Counted from the first letter of the stretch, positions 8,437 to 17,378 are shown. The stretch is 39,105 bases of DNA from Mesorhizobium caraganae (GCF_016836705.1 NZ_JAFCGY010000044.1:1-39105), one strand, 5' to 3'. Numbers and translations are program-made. Notes: generated by a model from the sequence alone, not told the origin.

Positions 8437-9702
8437 GTGACCAACAGAAGAGATCCGGTTCGCTATTCCATCCTTGCCAATGCGGTCAGGCATTTGAGGC
8501 TCATTCCTATCGCCCTGGCGGCGTCGTTGATGTTCGATCCGGCGATAGCCGGCGAAAGGCAAGGATGGGTCGGCACCTGGTTGGCCAGTCCGCAATCGAC
8601 ATGGGGCGCCGATTTTGCCTTGCCGGTGAAGATACCGCCGCAGCTTGAGAACCAGACCATTCGCCAGACGGTCCGGATCAGCCTCGGTGGCGAGAAACTC
8701 CGCGTCGTCCTGTCGAACGAGTATGCCGCCACGCCGGTCCAGATCAGCGGGGCCCATGTGGCGGTCGCCGGCGAGGGATCGAAAATCGTCGCCGGCACCG
8801 ATCGCGTGCTGACCTTTGGCGGACAGGCCAAGGCCGCAATCGCGCCGGGCACGTCTCTGATCAGCGACCCGGTGGACCTGCCGCTCGATGCCTTGAGCCG
8901 GCTTTCGGTCTCGGTCTATCTGCCGCAGGAAACGCCGCTCGCCACCTTCCATTGGGACGGCAAGCAGACCGCCTATATCGGCAACGGCAACCAGACGGCT
9001 TCTGACGCGTTCGCGGCCACGCAGACCACCGACGCACGCATCCTGCTCAGCGAAATCCTGGTCGACGCACCCGCAAATGACGGCGCTGTCGTCGCTATCG
9101 GCGATTCGATCACCGACGGCGCCGGCGCCACTCTGGATGCCGACAACCGCTGGCCCGATTTCCTGGCCGCTCGCCTCGCCCCGAAACAGGTGGCGGTGCT
9201 CAACGCCGGCATATCCGGCGCCAGGCTGCTGGACGACGCCATGGGCGTGAAAGCATCCGCCCGCTTCGACCGCGATGTCCTGGCCCAGCCCGGCGTCAAG
9301 GCGGTGATCCTGCTCATCGGCATCAACGACATCAGCTGGCCAGGCACGCCCTTCGTGCGCGAAAAATCCCTGCCCGCTTTCGAAACCTTGACAAGCGCAT
9401 ACCTGCAGCTCGCCGCCCAGGCCCACGCCCACAATCTCAGCATTGTCGGCGCCACGCTGACGCCCTTCGAAGGCGCATTGAGCGGGACGCCGCTCGATGC
9501 CTACTATACGGCGGAAAAGGATGCGCTGCGCACCAGCGGCGCCTTCGATGCCGTGGTCGATTTCGATCTCCTGCTGCGCGAACCGGCGCATCCAACACGT
9601 CTGCTGCCCAAATTCGATTCCGGCGACCATCTGCATACGGGTGACGAGGGAAACCAGGCCATGGCCGACGCCATCGACCTCGCCACACTGGTCAAAAACT
9701 GA
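8437..9702 (+). CDS. Exported SGNH/GDSL-family hydrolase (esterase/lipase)
   Basis: A 421-residue protein with a GTG start supported by AGGAGA nine bases upstream. An N-terminal hydrophobic segment (about 22-37, ending AIAGE) looks like a signal peptide, so action in the periplasm or outside is likely. Residues about 45-200 form a beta-rich accessory region. The SGNH domain follows: block I GDSITDG with nucleophile Ser224, block II with Gly in NAGISGARLL, block III LLIGIND with Asn, and block V with Asp397 and His400 in GDHLH. All catalytic residues are present. Homologues include acetyl-xylan and rhamnogalacturonan-type esterases; the substrate is unknown. It lies 66 bases after the MFS gene and may share its transcript. 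Confidence 0.88.
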   Translation: MTNRRDPVRYSILANAVRHLRLIPIALAASLMFDPAIAGERQGWVGTWLASPQSTWGADFALPVKIPPQLENQTIRQTVRISLGGEKLRVVLSNEYAATPVQISGAHVAVAGEGSKIVAGTDRVLTFGGQAKAAIAPGTSLISDPVDLPLDALSRLSVSVYLPQETPLATFHWDGKQTAYIGNGNQTASDAFAATQTTDARILLSEILVDAPANDGAVVAIGDSITDGAGATLDADNRWPDFLAARLAPKQVAVLNAGISGARLLDDAMGVKASARFDRDVLAQPGVKAVILLIGINDISWPGTPFVREKSLPAFETLTSAYLQLAAQAHAHNLSIVGATLTPFEGALSGTPLDAYYTAEKDALRTSGAFDAVVDFDLLLREPAHPTRLLPKFDSGDHLHTGDEGNQAMADAIDLATLVKN

Positions 9703-9746
9703 GCGACGCATCCGCTGCTTCGGTTCACACTTTGAAAGGACATAAA

Positions 9747-10781
9747 ATGGATTATCGACGTCTCGGCGCATCGGGCCTGAAAGTGCCCGCACTCTCCTTC
9801 GGCGCTGGCACTTTCGGTGGCTCCGGCCCGCTGTTCGGCGCCTGGGGCAACAGCGACGCCAAGGAGGCTCGGCGGCTGATCGACATCTGTCTCGAGGCCG
9901 GCGTCAATCTGTTCGACACGGCCGATGTCTATTCGAATGGCGCTTCCGAAGAGGTGCTGGGCGAAGCCATCAAGGGCCGCCGCGACGCCGTGTTGATCTC
10001 TACCAAGACCTCGCTGCCGATGGGCGATGGGCCAGCCGATTACGGCTCGTCGCGCTCGCGCCTGATCAAATCCGTCGACGCGGCACTGAAGCGCCTCGGC
10101 ACCGATTACATCGACCTTTTGCAGCTGCACGCCTTCGACGCCGGCACACCAATCGAGGAAGTGCTGTCGACGCTGGACGATCTCGTACGCGCCGGCAAGC
10201 TGCGCTATGTCGGCGTCTCCAACTTCTCCGGCTGGCAAGTGATGAAGTCGCTGGCGAAAGCCGACAAGCACGGTTATCCCCGCTACGCCGCGCATCAGGT
10301 CTACTACTCGCTGGTCGGCCGCGACTATGAGTGGGAGCTGATGCCGCTCGGCCTCGACCAGGGTGTCGGCGCGTTGGTGTGGAGCCCGCTCGGCTGGGGT
10401 CGGCTGACCGGCAAGATCCGCCGTGGCCAGCCGCTGCCGGACAAGAGCCGACTGCACGATACCGCCGATTTCGGCCCGCCGGTCGCCGACGAGCACCTCT
10501 ATCGGGTCATAGATGCGCTCGACGCGGTGGCCGAAGAAACCGGCAAGACCGTGCCGCAAATCGCCATCAACTGGCTGTTGCGGCGCCCGACCGTGTCGTC
10601 CGTCATCATCGGCGCCCGCAACGAGGAGCAGCTGCGCCAGAACCTCGGCGCCGTCGGCTGGTCGCTGACGCCGGAGCAGATCGGGAAGCTCGACGCGGCA
10701 AGCGAGGTTACCGCGCCCTACCCGTACTTCCCCTATCGCCGCCAGGAAGGGTTCGCTCGGCTCAGCCCGCCGGCGGTGTGA
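9747..10781 (+). CDS. Aldo/keto reductase (intact)
   Basis: A 344-residue NADPH-dependent AKR of the Kv-beta/YghZ-like group. The catalytic tetrad is visible: Asp and Tyr in NLFDTADVYSNG, Lys in LISTKTS, His in LLQLHAF. The cofactor loop SSVIIGARNEEQLRQNL near the C-terminus is intact. AAAGGA eight bases before the ATG supports this start. It resembles the broken reductase at 5049-6093 throughout, so the two are paralogues; this copy may carry the remaining activity. It sits 44 bases after the esterase, probably in the same operon. Its substrate is not predictable. Confidence 0.93.
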   Translation: MDYRRLGASGLKVPALSFGAGTFGGSGPLFGAWGNSDAKEARRLIDICLEAGVNLFDTADVYSNGASEEVLGEAIKGRRDAVLISTKTSLPMGDGPADYGSSRSRLIKSVDAALKRLGTDYIDLLQLHAFDAGTPIEEVLSTLDDLVRAGKLRYVGVSNFSGWQVMKSLAKADKHGYPRYAAHQVYYSLVGRDYEWELMPLGLDQGVGALVWSPLGWGRLTGKIRRGQPLPDKSRLHDTADFGPPVADEHLYRVIDALDAVAEETGKTVPQIAINWLLRRPTVSSVIIGARNEEQLRQNLGAVGWSLTPEQIGKLDAASEVTAPYPYFPYRRQEGFARLSPPAV

Positions 10782-10796
10782 TTGCTGACATGCCAA

Positions 10797-10952
10797 ATCT
10801 CCCCCTCGAGGGGGAGATGTCGCCGAAGGCGACAGAGGGGGTCGCCGCGCGTGGAGTACCGACCTTATCTTCGTATTCTAAGGCGTCGGCGCTCTATGCG
10901 AGACGACCCCCTCTGGCCGCTTTGCGGCCATCTCCCCCTCAAGGGGGGAGAT
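10797..10952. repeat. RIME-like intergenic mosaic repeat, class A
   Basis: A ~156-bp element of paired palindromes. The left end has ATCTCCCCCTCGAGGGGGAG and GTCGCC-GAAG-GCGAC, then AGAGGGGGTCG. The right end mirrors it with CGACCCCCTCTGGCC, GGCCGCTTTGCGGCC and CTCCCCCTCAAGGGGGG. It sits between convergent genes, where it may end transcription from both sides. A near copy lies at 38830-38981. Confidence 0.85.
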
Positions 10953-10964
10953 CAAGCGCGCCGC

Positions 10965-11237
10965 TCAATGCAGCACGAACTCCCCATCGACCTTGCGCCA
11001 TTCATTCGGTGCGATCAGCTTCTGGTGCGTGTAGGTCACCGAATGCAGCGGGCCGTCGAGCTCGGCCTTCCAGAATTCGATGAAGCGGATCAGCACCGGA
11101 AATTTCGGTGCGAGGTCGTAGTCCTGCCAGATGAAGCTCTGCAGCAGGTGCGGGTGATCGGGGAAGTGATAGAGAATCTTGGCCGTGGTCAGCCCATAGC
11201 CTTTGAGCATCAAGTCCATTTCGGCATGGTCACGCAT
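10965..11237 (-). CDS. usg: Usg family protein
   Basis: A 90-residue cytosolic protein matching the small Usg family found throughout Rhizobiales (MLKGYGLTTAKILYHFPDHP, WQDYDLAPKFP, RFIEFWKAELDGPLHSV). It is rich in aromatic residues and histidines and has no signal peptide or membrane segment. The biochemical role of the family is not established. It appears complete and is a single-gene unit, divergent from acs and with a RIME repeat downstream. Confidence 0.85.
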   Translation of the reverse strand: MRDHAEMDLMLKGYGLTTAKILYHFPDHPHLLQSFIWQDYDLAPKFPVLIRFIEFWKAELDGPLHSVTYTHQKLIAPNEWRKVDGEFVLH

Positions 11238-11540
11238 TGCAGCCCCCTGCGTCGATCTCCTTTCCTCCCAATGTTGGATTCTGCGCTCACTTGCTTAACT
11301 GTCTATTGATTTTTTTTGATCGTCGCGGGCATTTTCTACGCTAAAACATGCAGTTAGCAGCGACCTTGGCAGAGTGCTGACAGCCGCTGAATCCACGAAC
11401 TGCGGCATCCCGCCACGCGAATCCAACGTCTAATGTTGCCGTCAGCGCGGAACTGTTAATAATGCCGCCGAATTCGCGGCTGCGTCGCCGTGAAACCGTT
11501 GGCGCCAAGCCGGCGGAACGGTTCGGGAGGAATGCCAGAA
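11238..11540. other. Divergent promoter region between usg and acs
   Basis: 303 bases with no supported gene. It includes a low-GC stretch with a run of eight T (about 11311-11318) and must hold the promoters for usg (leftward) and acs (rightward). The region between about 11341 and 11460 shows no coding homology on either strand. The acs frame is open from 11490, but homology and the GGGAGG ribosome site (11525-11530) favour ATG 11541. Confidence 0.5.
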
Positions 11541-13496
11541 ATGTCCGAGGTTCATGTCCACCGCGTCCAGCCGGCGTGGAAGAAGAACGCGCTGATCGAC
11601 AACGACACCTACCTGACATGGTATGCCGACAGCGTGAAGAATCCGGACAAGTTCTGGGGCAAGCACGGCAAGCGCATCGACTGGTTCAAGCCGTTCAGCA
11701 AGGTCAAGAACACCTCCTTCGACGGCAAGGTCTCGATCAAATGGTTCGAGGACGGCGAGACCAACGTCTCCTACAACTGCATCGATCGCCATCTGAAGAA
11801 GCGCGGCAACCAGACCGCCATCATCTGGGAAGGCGACAATCCCTACGACGACAAGAAGGTCACCTATAACGAGCTTTACGAGCACGTCTGCCGGCTGGCC
11901 AATGTGATGAAGAAGCACGGCGTCAAGAAGGGCGACCGCGTCACCATCTACATGCCGATGATCCCGGAGGCCGCTTATGCGATGCTGGCCTGTACGCGGA
12001 TCGGCGCCATCCATTCGATCGTCTTCGGCGGCTTCTCGCCGGACGCGCTGGCCGGCCGCATCGACGACTGCAAGTCGACCTTCGTCATCACCGCCGATGA
12101 AGGGCTGCGAGGCGGCAAACCGATTCCGCTGAAGGACAACACCGACAAGGCGATCGAGATCGCGGCCAAGGCCGGCACCAAGGTCGAAAAGGTGGTGGTC
12201 GTGCGCCGCACCGGCGGCAAGACCGGCTGGGTCCAGGGCCGCGACGTCTGGTACCATGACGAGATCGCCACCGTGAAGGGCGACTGCAAGCCGGAAAAGA
12301 TGAAGGCCGAGGATCCGATGTTCATCCTCTACACATCGGGCTCGACCGGCAAGCCGAAGGGCGTGCTGCACACCACCGCCGGCTATCTCGTCTATGCATC
12401 GATGACGCACCAATATGTCTTCGACTACCATGACGGCGACATCTACTGGTGCACCGCCGATGTCGGCTGGGTCACCGGCCACAGCTACATCGTCTATGGC
12501 CCGCTCGCCAACGGCGCCACCACGCTGATGTTCGAGGGTGTGCCGAACTACCCCTCGCAGTCGCGCTTCTGGGAAGTCATCGACAAGCACAAGGTCAACA
12601 TCTTCTACACCGCGCCGACGGCGCTGCGTGCGCTGATGGGCGCCGGCGACGAACCGGTGAAGAAGACATCGCGCAAATCGCTGCGCGTGCTGGGCTCGGT
12701 CGGCGAGCCGATCAACCCGGAAGCCTGGCAGTGGTATTTCAACGTCGTCGGCAACGGCAAGGTGCCGATCGTCGACACCTGGTGGCAGACCGAAACCGGC
12801 GGCATTCTGATCACACCGTTGCCCGGCGCCACCGACCTCAAGGCCGGCTCGGCGACGCGGCCCTTCTTCGGCGTCAAGCCGCAGCTGGTCGACGGCGAGG
12901 GCAAGGTGCTGGAGGGTGCCGCCGACGGCAATCTCTGCATCACCGATTCCTGGCCCGGCCAGATGCGCACCGTCTATGGCGACCACGACCGCTTCGTGCA
13001 GACCTATTTCTCCACCTACAAGGGCAAATACTTTACCGGCGACGGCTGCCGGCGCGACGCCGATGGCTATTACTGGATCACCGGCCGCGTCGACGACGTC
13101 ATGAACGTCTCCGGCCACCGCATGGGCACGGCGGAAGTCGAATCGGCACTGGTCAGCCATGACAAGGTTTCGGAGGCCGCCGTCGTCGGCTATCCCCACG
13201 ACATCAAGGGCCAGGGAATCTACAGCTACGTCACCTTGATGAAAGGCGTGGAACCGACCGAGGAGCTGCGCAAGGAGCTCGTCGCCCATGTCCGCAAGGA
13301 GATCGGCGCCATCGCGTCGCCCGACAAGCTTCAGTTCGCTCCCGGCCTGCCGAAAACCCGTTCCGGCAAGATCATGCGCCGCATCCTGCGCAAGATCGCC
13401 GAGGACGATTTTTCCGCACTTGGCGACACCTCGACACTGGCTGACCCGGCCGTGGTCGACGACCTGATCGCCAACCGCCAGAACAAGAAGAGCTGA
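11541..13496 (+). CDS. acs: Acetyl-CoA synthetase (AMP-forming)
   Basis: A 651-residue acetate-activating enzyme that forms acetyl-CoA from acetate, ATP and CoA through acetyl-AMP; cytosolic. The N-terminal acetyl-CoA synthetase domain starts TYLTWYADSVKNPDKFWGK. The ATP/P-loop motif YTSGSTGKPKG begins at Tyr264; the adenylation core WWQTETGG and the hinge region GRVDDVMNVSGHRM follow. The C-terminal PKTRSGKIMRR has the catalytic Lys610, equivalent to the acetylation-controlled lysine of E. coli Acs. The length is normal. MPEMSEVH could start at 11532, but GGAGG is too close to that ATG. A MOSC gene follows after 8 bases. Confidence 0.97.
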   Translation: MSEVHVHRVQPAWKKNALIDNDTYLTWYADSVKNPDKFWGKHGKRIDWFKPFSKVKNTSFDGKVSIKWFEDGETNVSYNCIDRHLKKRGNQTAIIWEGDNPYDDKKVTYNELYEHVCRLANVMKKHGVKKGDRVTIYMPMIPEAAYAMLACTRIGAIHSIVFGGFSPDALAGRIDDCKSTFVITADEGLRGGKPIPLKDNTDKAIEIAAKAGTKVEKVVVVRRTGGKTGWVQGRDVWYHDEIATVKGDCKPEKMKAEDPMFILYTSGSTGKPKGVLHTTAGYLVYASMTHQYVFDYHDGDIYWCTADVGWVTGHSYIVYGPLANGATTLMFEGVPNYPSQSRFWEVIDKHKVNIFYTAPTALRALMGAGDEPVKKTSRKSLRVLGSVGEPINPEAWQWYFNVVGNGKVPIVDTWWQTETGGILITPLPGATDLKAGSATRPFFGVKPQLVDGEGKVLEGAADGNLCITDSWPGQMRTVYGDHDRFVQTYFSTYKGKYFTGDGCRRDADGYYWITGRVDDVMNVSGHRMGTAEVESALVSHDKVSEAAVVGYPHDIKGQGIYSYVTLMKGVEPTEELRKELVAHVRKEIGAIASPDKLQFAPGLPKTRSGKIMRRILRKIAEDDFSALGDTSTLADPAVVDDLIANRQNKKS

Positions 13497-13504
13497 CGCG
13501 TTTG

Positions 13505-14248
13505 ATGACTGCACTGGGGGCGGTTACGGAGCTCTGGCGTTACCCGGCAAGCTCGCTTGCCGGCGAGCGCCGGGACGCCATTTCGGTCGGCCTTGAGACC
13601 ATCGGCGGTGACCGGCTGTTCGGCCTTGTCGATGTCTCGGACAACGAGATCGCGCGGCCCGATCGCGACGCGAAATGGCACAAGGTGCCGCGCATCCGCA
13701 CCCGGCTCACCAATGACCGGAAGCTTGAGGTCGCCGTTCCCGACGGCGACTGGCTGGCAGCACCAGGTGCTGAATGCGACCGCGCCATCTCGGCCTATCT
13801 CGGCTTCGCCGCCTCGATCCGGCCGTTCAGCCAGGATAACGCGCCCGGCTACACCGGCCCGCTGACCGCCGAGCGCTACCGCAAGGCGCCGATCCATCTC
13901 TTGACCACCGCATCGCTGGCGCGGCTGAAGGCGCTGCATCCGGAAGGCACCCCCGACACGCGCCGCTTCCGCCCCAACATCGTCGTCGACATGGCGGCGG
14001 TTGAAGGTTCGTTTCCCGAGACCGAATGGATCGGCCGCAAGCTCGCCATCGGCGACCTGCTGGTGACCATCTCGGCACCATGCCGCCGCTGCGGCTTCAC
14101 CATCATCTCCCAGGACGGCTTCGACCACGACCCCGGCATCCTGCGCAATCTGGTCCGCCACAACGCGCATAATCTCGGCGTCTACTGCACGGTCGACCGG
14201 CCAGCCAGCGTCGAGCTCGGCGCGCCGATGCGGTTCGTTCGGGATTAG
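13505..14248 (+). CDS. MOSC-domain protein (YcbX/YiiM-like)
   Basis: A 247-residue protein with an N-terminal beta-barrel part (VTELWRYPASSLAGE, residues 7-21) and a MOSC domain at about 110-240. The conserved cysteine region reads ISAPCRRCGFTII and the C-terminal HNAHNLGVYCTV. MOSC proteins carry sulfur or bind molybdenum cofactor, and some reduce N-hydroxylated compounds; the substrate here is unknown. It begins 8 bases after the acs stop and is probably translated from the same mRNA. It is tail-to-tail with the cyclopropane fatty acid synthase gene, with only 30 bases between them. Confidence 0.85.
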   Translation: MTALGAVTELWRYPASSLAGERRDAISVGLETIGGDRLFGLVDVSDNEIARPDRDAKWHKVPRIRTRLTNDRKLEVAVPDGDWLAAPGAECDRAISAYLGFAASIRPFSQDNAPGYTGPLTAERYRKAPIHLLTTASLARLKALHPEGTPDTRRFRPNIVVDMAAVEGSFPETEWIGRKLAIGDLLVTISAPCRRCGFTIISQDGFDHDPGILRNLVRHNAHNLGVYCTVDRPASVELGAPMRFVRD

Positions 14249-14278
14249 CGCCGGGCCAGCCCCGGATCAGACAGATCA

Positions 14279-15547
14279 CTAACGATACAAATCCGCCCGT
14301 GTCGGCGGCAGGCCGCTCGGGCCGCGCGCGCGTTTGGTGACGACGGTCTGGAAAATCTGTGCCGAGGCGCGCTCGAAGGTAATCGAACAGCCGGTGAGAT
14401 AGAGCAGCCACAGCCGCGCCTTGGCCTCTCCGACTTCGGCGACCGCTTCGTCGAAGCGCGCCTGCAGCCGCTCGGCCCACAGCCGGCAGGTGCGCGCATA
14501 GTGTTCGCGCAAATTCTCGACGTCATAGACCAGAAAGCCATGCGCCTCGAGATTGCCTAGCGTCATGCCGATCGTGTCGAGTTCGCCGCCGGGGAAAATG
14601 TATTTGAGCAGCGCCTTGAACTCCGGCCCCTTGCGCAAGGTCTTCTTCAAATCGCCCTTGCTGCGCCTTGTGATGGCGTGGTGCAGATAGATGCCGCCCG
14701 GCTTGAGCAGGCGATGGATGGTCTTGAAATAGGTGGCGTGGTTGGCGAGCCCGAGATGCTCGAACATGCCGATCGAGGATATCTTGTCGAAGCTGCCTTC
14801 GAGCTCCGCATAGGATTTGATCTCGATGGTAATGCGGTCTTCCAGCCCCTCGGCGCGGATGCGCTCGCGAGCAAGATCGGTCTGCGCCTGCGACAGCGAC
14901 ACGCCGTGGCCGACGACGCCGTAATGCTTTGCCGCATGGATCAGCATGGCGCCCCAGCCGCAGCCAATGTCGAGCAGCTTTTCGCCCGGCTTCAGCCGGA
15001 GTTTGCGGCAGATATGGTCGAGCTTGTCGGCCTGCGCCTGATCGATGCCGTTGGCGAAATCCGTGAAGTAGCCGCAGCTGTAGACCATGCGCTCGTCGAG
15101 GAAGAGCCGGTAGAAGGCATTCGAAATGTCGTAGTGATGCTGGATCGCCTCCTGGCTCGAGCCGCTGACATAGGGATTGCGCCCCGACAGATCAGTCCGC
15201 GCACTCATCTGTTTGCGTGACAAGAGCACCGCCGGCAGGTCGCGCAGGATCGCCAGCTTCGGCAGCGACTTGATCTTGGTTCTGAGCTTGCCTTGCGATG
15301 GCAGGGCGTAGAAATCGAAAATCGTCCCGTCTTCGATGTCTATCGTCTTGGAAATCCACATCTCGATCAGTGTCGACAACGATGGACGCCTCACCACCTG
15401 CCAGACGATGTCCTGGTCGTTGATGGTCAGCACCGGACCGGTGGCAGGGCCGATCCGCTCGCCGGTCCACAGCCTGACGGCAAAACCCGGCTTCAGCGTC
15501 TCGATCACCGTGCGAACGATGCGCGCGGCCTTCTCGGCTGCCTCCAT
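14279..15547 (-). CDS. cfa: Cyclopropane-fatty-acyl-phospholipid synthase
   Basis: A 422-residue SAM-dependent enzyme that adds a methylene bridge across unsaturated acyl chains of membrane phospholipids. The N-terminal lipid-binding part covers about 1-130; HHYDISNAFYRLFLD (137-151) is diagnostic; SAM motif I is LDIGCGWG at 192-199; SIGMFEHLG follows with the active-site region, and GGIYLHHAITRR further on. The size matches rhizobial Cfa. GGAGGAAT lies ahead of the start. In rhizobia such lipids rise in stationary phase or acid stress. Rhizobia often have two cfa genes; which one this is cannot be said. Confidence 0.93.
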   Translation of the reverse strand: MEAAEKAARIVRTVIETLKPGFAVRLWTGERIGPATGPVLTINDQDIVWQVVRRPSLSTLIEMWISKTIDIEDGTIFDFYALPSQGKLRTKIKSLPKLAILRDLPAVLLSRKQMSARTDLSGRNPYVSGSSQEAIQHHYDISNAFYRLFLDERMVYSCGYFTDFANGIDQAQADKLDHICRKLRLKPGEKLLDIGCGWGAMLIHAAKHYGVVGHGVSLSQAQTDLARERIRAEGLEDRITIEIKSYAELEGSFDKISSIGMFEHLGLANHATYFKTIHRLLKPGGIYLHHAITRRSKGDLKKTLRKGPEFKALLKYIFPGGELDTIGMTLGNLEAHGFLVYDVENLREHYARTCRLWAERLQARFDEAVAEVGEAKARLWLLYLTGCSITFERASAQIFQTVVTKRARGPSGLPPTRADLYR

Positions 15548-15702
15548 GCCATTCCTCCGAATGCTGGTCTCCCAGCGGGAGTTTGCCCGGCTGGACGGCC
15601 GATCGCAACCCGGCCCGGAAAAGCCAGCCCGCCGGCTATTTCAAACCGGCATCTTGTCTTTTGCTGCAACGCACCCCATCATGATGGCGTGTTCAACAAA
15701 TC

Positions 15703-15717
15703 GAAAGGAGGTGATCC
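15703..15717 (+). promoter_or_regulatory. Extended Shine-Dalgarno, 15 bases complementary to the 16S rRNA 3' end
   Basis: GAAAGGAGGTGATCC is the exact complement of the usual 3' terminus of bacterial 16S rRNA (GGATCACCTCCTTTC). It sits one base before the ATG of a 23-codon ORF; from GGAGG to ATG is 7 bases. Normal ribosome sites in this window match only 4-7 bases. Confidence 0.8.
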
Positions 15718-15718
15718 G

Positions 15719-15790
15719 ATGTCGAGTGATTTCGTTTTCCAGAACGTGGCCTCAGCGGATTGCACTTTCGGGAAGCAGTCTTCCCGTTAA
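15719..15790 (+). CDS. 23-residue small ORF of unknown function
   Basis: The frame reads MSSDFVFQNVASADCTFGK then QSSR and a TAA stop. It has a full-length anti-Shine-Dalgarno match directly upstream and a rho-independent terminator 66 bases downstream, so it has its own short transcription unit of perhaps 200-250 bases. A perfect 7-bp hairpin, CGGGAAG-CAGT-CTTCCCG (15769-15786), covers the last codons just before the stop. I do not recognise the peptide. It could be a real microprotein, a leader peptide, or a small RNA that only looks like an mRNA. It lies between cfa and the von Willebrand gene, both on the other strand. Confidence 0.55.
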   Translation: MSSDFVFQNVASADCTFGKQSSR

Positions 15791-15855
15791 GGCGCGAGAA
15801 GCGCGGTGGGTGACTTCGGTCGCCGCCATCGGCCGCGCCATGGACGGAAACACGG

Positions 15856-15895
15856 AAGGCCGCCGGCTTCGTCAAGAAGCGGCGGCCTTTTCCTT
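15856..15895 (+). terminator. Rho-independent terminator after the small ORF
   Basis: GGCCGCC(G)GCTTC-GTCAA-GAAGCGGCGGCC forms a 12-bp stem with one bulged G and a 5-base loop, followed by TTTTCCTTT. The T tract points to termination of plus-strand transcription. It also lies just past the end of the minus-strand von Willebrand gene. Confidence 0.85.
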
Positions 15896-15902
15896 TGGAG
15901 CG

Positions 15903-17378
15903 TTACTGGGTCAGTGCGACCTTTTCGGTGTTGCTGATGATTTCCTGAAAGGCGGCGTCCAATTCTGCTCCGGTGGACGCCTCGAAATAATGATTGGCGG
16001 CGGAAGTGTCTTTCGACGAACAGTCCTTCAGCACCGCCTTTGCCTGGTCTCGCTCGGTTGCCGACATGGCCTTGTCGTTTAGATCAAAGCCGATGGTGAA
16101 AATCTCGATGCCGTCATTTTTCATATTGCCGCACAGTGATTGGGCGTTGCTGCGCGTAAGGTTGCCTTGGCTGTTGTAGTTGCCGGTGGCGCCGGCGAAG
16201 GCGGTGTTGAACTGGCCATCGGTCATCAGGATCGCGACCTTGGCAATCTTCTTGGCATTGGCATCCGCCGCACCCTTGCCGAGACCCGCATTCTTGATCG
16301 CGGTACGCCATTGCGGCGACAGCATATAATAGGTCCACTGAATGGCGATCGCGCCGGCCGTATAACCATCGGCCCGGAAGTCGTCGATCGCATCGAGCAA
16401 TACCCCGGAATCGGCGGTCAGCGGGATCACTTCCGCATCGGGGCACCTGTTCATGCCTCCGCCACCGAGATGATCATCCCGGTTGACCAGGGCATAATAT
16501 TTCTTGCCGCTCTTGTCCGTGCGAATCGTATCCGGGCCATCGGCGCTCAAATCGGCATTGCCGTTTTTGTCCTTGCGCTCCGTGGCGCAATTATCGGGGT
16601 TTGGCACCGCCGCGCCAACAATGGTGATATAGTCGCTGAAGGACGGCAGCAGGTTCTTGCCCGTCTTGGCGACGAGAAGCGAACTGCCGGCGACTGGCGG
16701 CAGTTCAGAACTGCCTGCCTTCTCGGCATAGACGTTTTCCGCCAGGTTGCCGGCGTTCACGCCAGAAGCGTAAGGCACGATCGCGACGCGGATGCGGGGG
16801 TTCTTCGGATCCTGGTTCCGCAGCATCGTCTGGACGGCGTTTTTCGCGGCGGCCTTCAGATCGCCGATCTTGTCGACACTGCCCCGCTTCGCCATCGATC
16901 CCGTTATGTCGAGCATCATGGCGATCTCGACCTGCTTGTCCGAATAGAGCGCGGAGGTGGAAGCACCGACGCGCTGCATGTCACCGACGCTGAACAGCGG
17001 AAAGTAGAGCCCGACATCGACGTGGGCGTCGGCCGTGACCGTGTTGGCGGTCCTGTCGACGGTGAGCTTGTCGAGAACGATCTGGTTGGCTTGCAGTATG
17101 CCGGCCATGCTGTTGCCGTCGAGAAAGGCCTGCACCGACTTGTTGGCATCGGCTTCCCTGATCACCCCGGTGGTCAGGTCGCGCGCGGTCGAGGTGACAG
17201 CGGCATCGACCGCGCCCTGCAGGCTCGATTTGGCGTTGTAAATCTGGGAGATGTTGACGGCAAAGCCGACGCTGAGCGCCAGGACCGAAGCGGCAAGGCC
17301 GAACAGCGCCGCGAAACTTCCACTGCGATCCCTGGTGAAAACACCCGCCGCCTGAATAAGACCCCCGTAATTCCGCAT
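15903..17378 (-). CDS. TadG-like pilus-associated protein with von Willebrand factor A domain
   Basis: A 491-residue protein. The N-terminus GSFAALFGLAASVLALSVGFAVNISQIYNAKSSLQ-type sequence (about 20-54) is the TadE/TadG prepilin-like membrane segment that anchors the protein with its bulk in the periplasm. A VWA domain follows from about 150: metal site (MIDAS) DITGS with Asp157, Thr159 and Ser161, and later KVAILMTDGQFNT. TadG proteins act with Flp/Tad pili, but here no other tad gene is present, so it is an orphan copy. The region from about 225 to 330 is rich in Asp and Lys and may be an insertion loop. Function in this cell is inferred only. Confidence 0.82.
   Translation of the reverse strand: MRNYGGLIQAAGVFTRDRSGSFAALFGLAASVLALSVGFAVNISQIYNAKSSLQGAVDAAVTSTARDLTTGVIREADANKSVQAFLDGNSMAGILQANQIVLDKLTVDRTANTVTADAHVDVGLYFPLFSVGDMQRVGASTSALYSDKQVEIAMMLDITGSMAKRGSVDKIGDLKAAAKNAVQTMLRNQDPKNPRIRVAIVPYASGVNAGNLAENVYAEKAGSSELPPVAGSSLLVAKTGKNLLPSFSDYITIVGAAVPNPDNCATERKDKNGNADLSADGPDTIRTDKSGKKYYALVNRDDHLGGGGMNRCPDAEVIPLTADSGVLLDAIDDFRADGYTAGAIAIQWTYYMLSPQWRTAIKNAGLGKGAADANAKKIAKVAILMTDGQFNTAFAGATGNYNSQGNLTRSNAQSLCGNMKNDGIEIFTIGFDLNDKAMSATERDQAKAVLKDCSSKDTSAANHYFEASTGAELDAAFQEIISNTEKVALTQ

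Noticed and set aside
7309..9792. Long minus-strand open frame (827 codons) opposite the MFS and esterase genes
   Set aside because: It spans two well-supported genes and their gap; the composition (Gly, Gln, Asp, Arg-rich) is that of an antisense shadow.
11442..13514. Long minus-strand open frame opposite acs
   Set aside because: acs is full length with every motif; the antisense frame has no recognisable domain.
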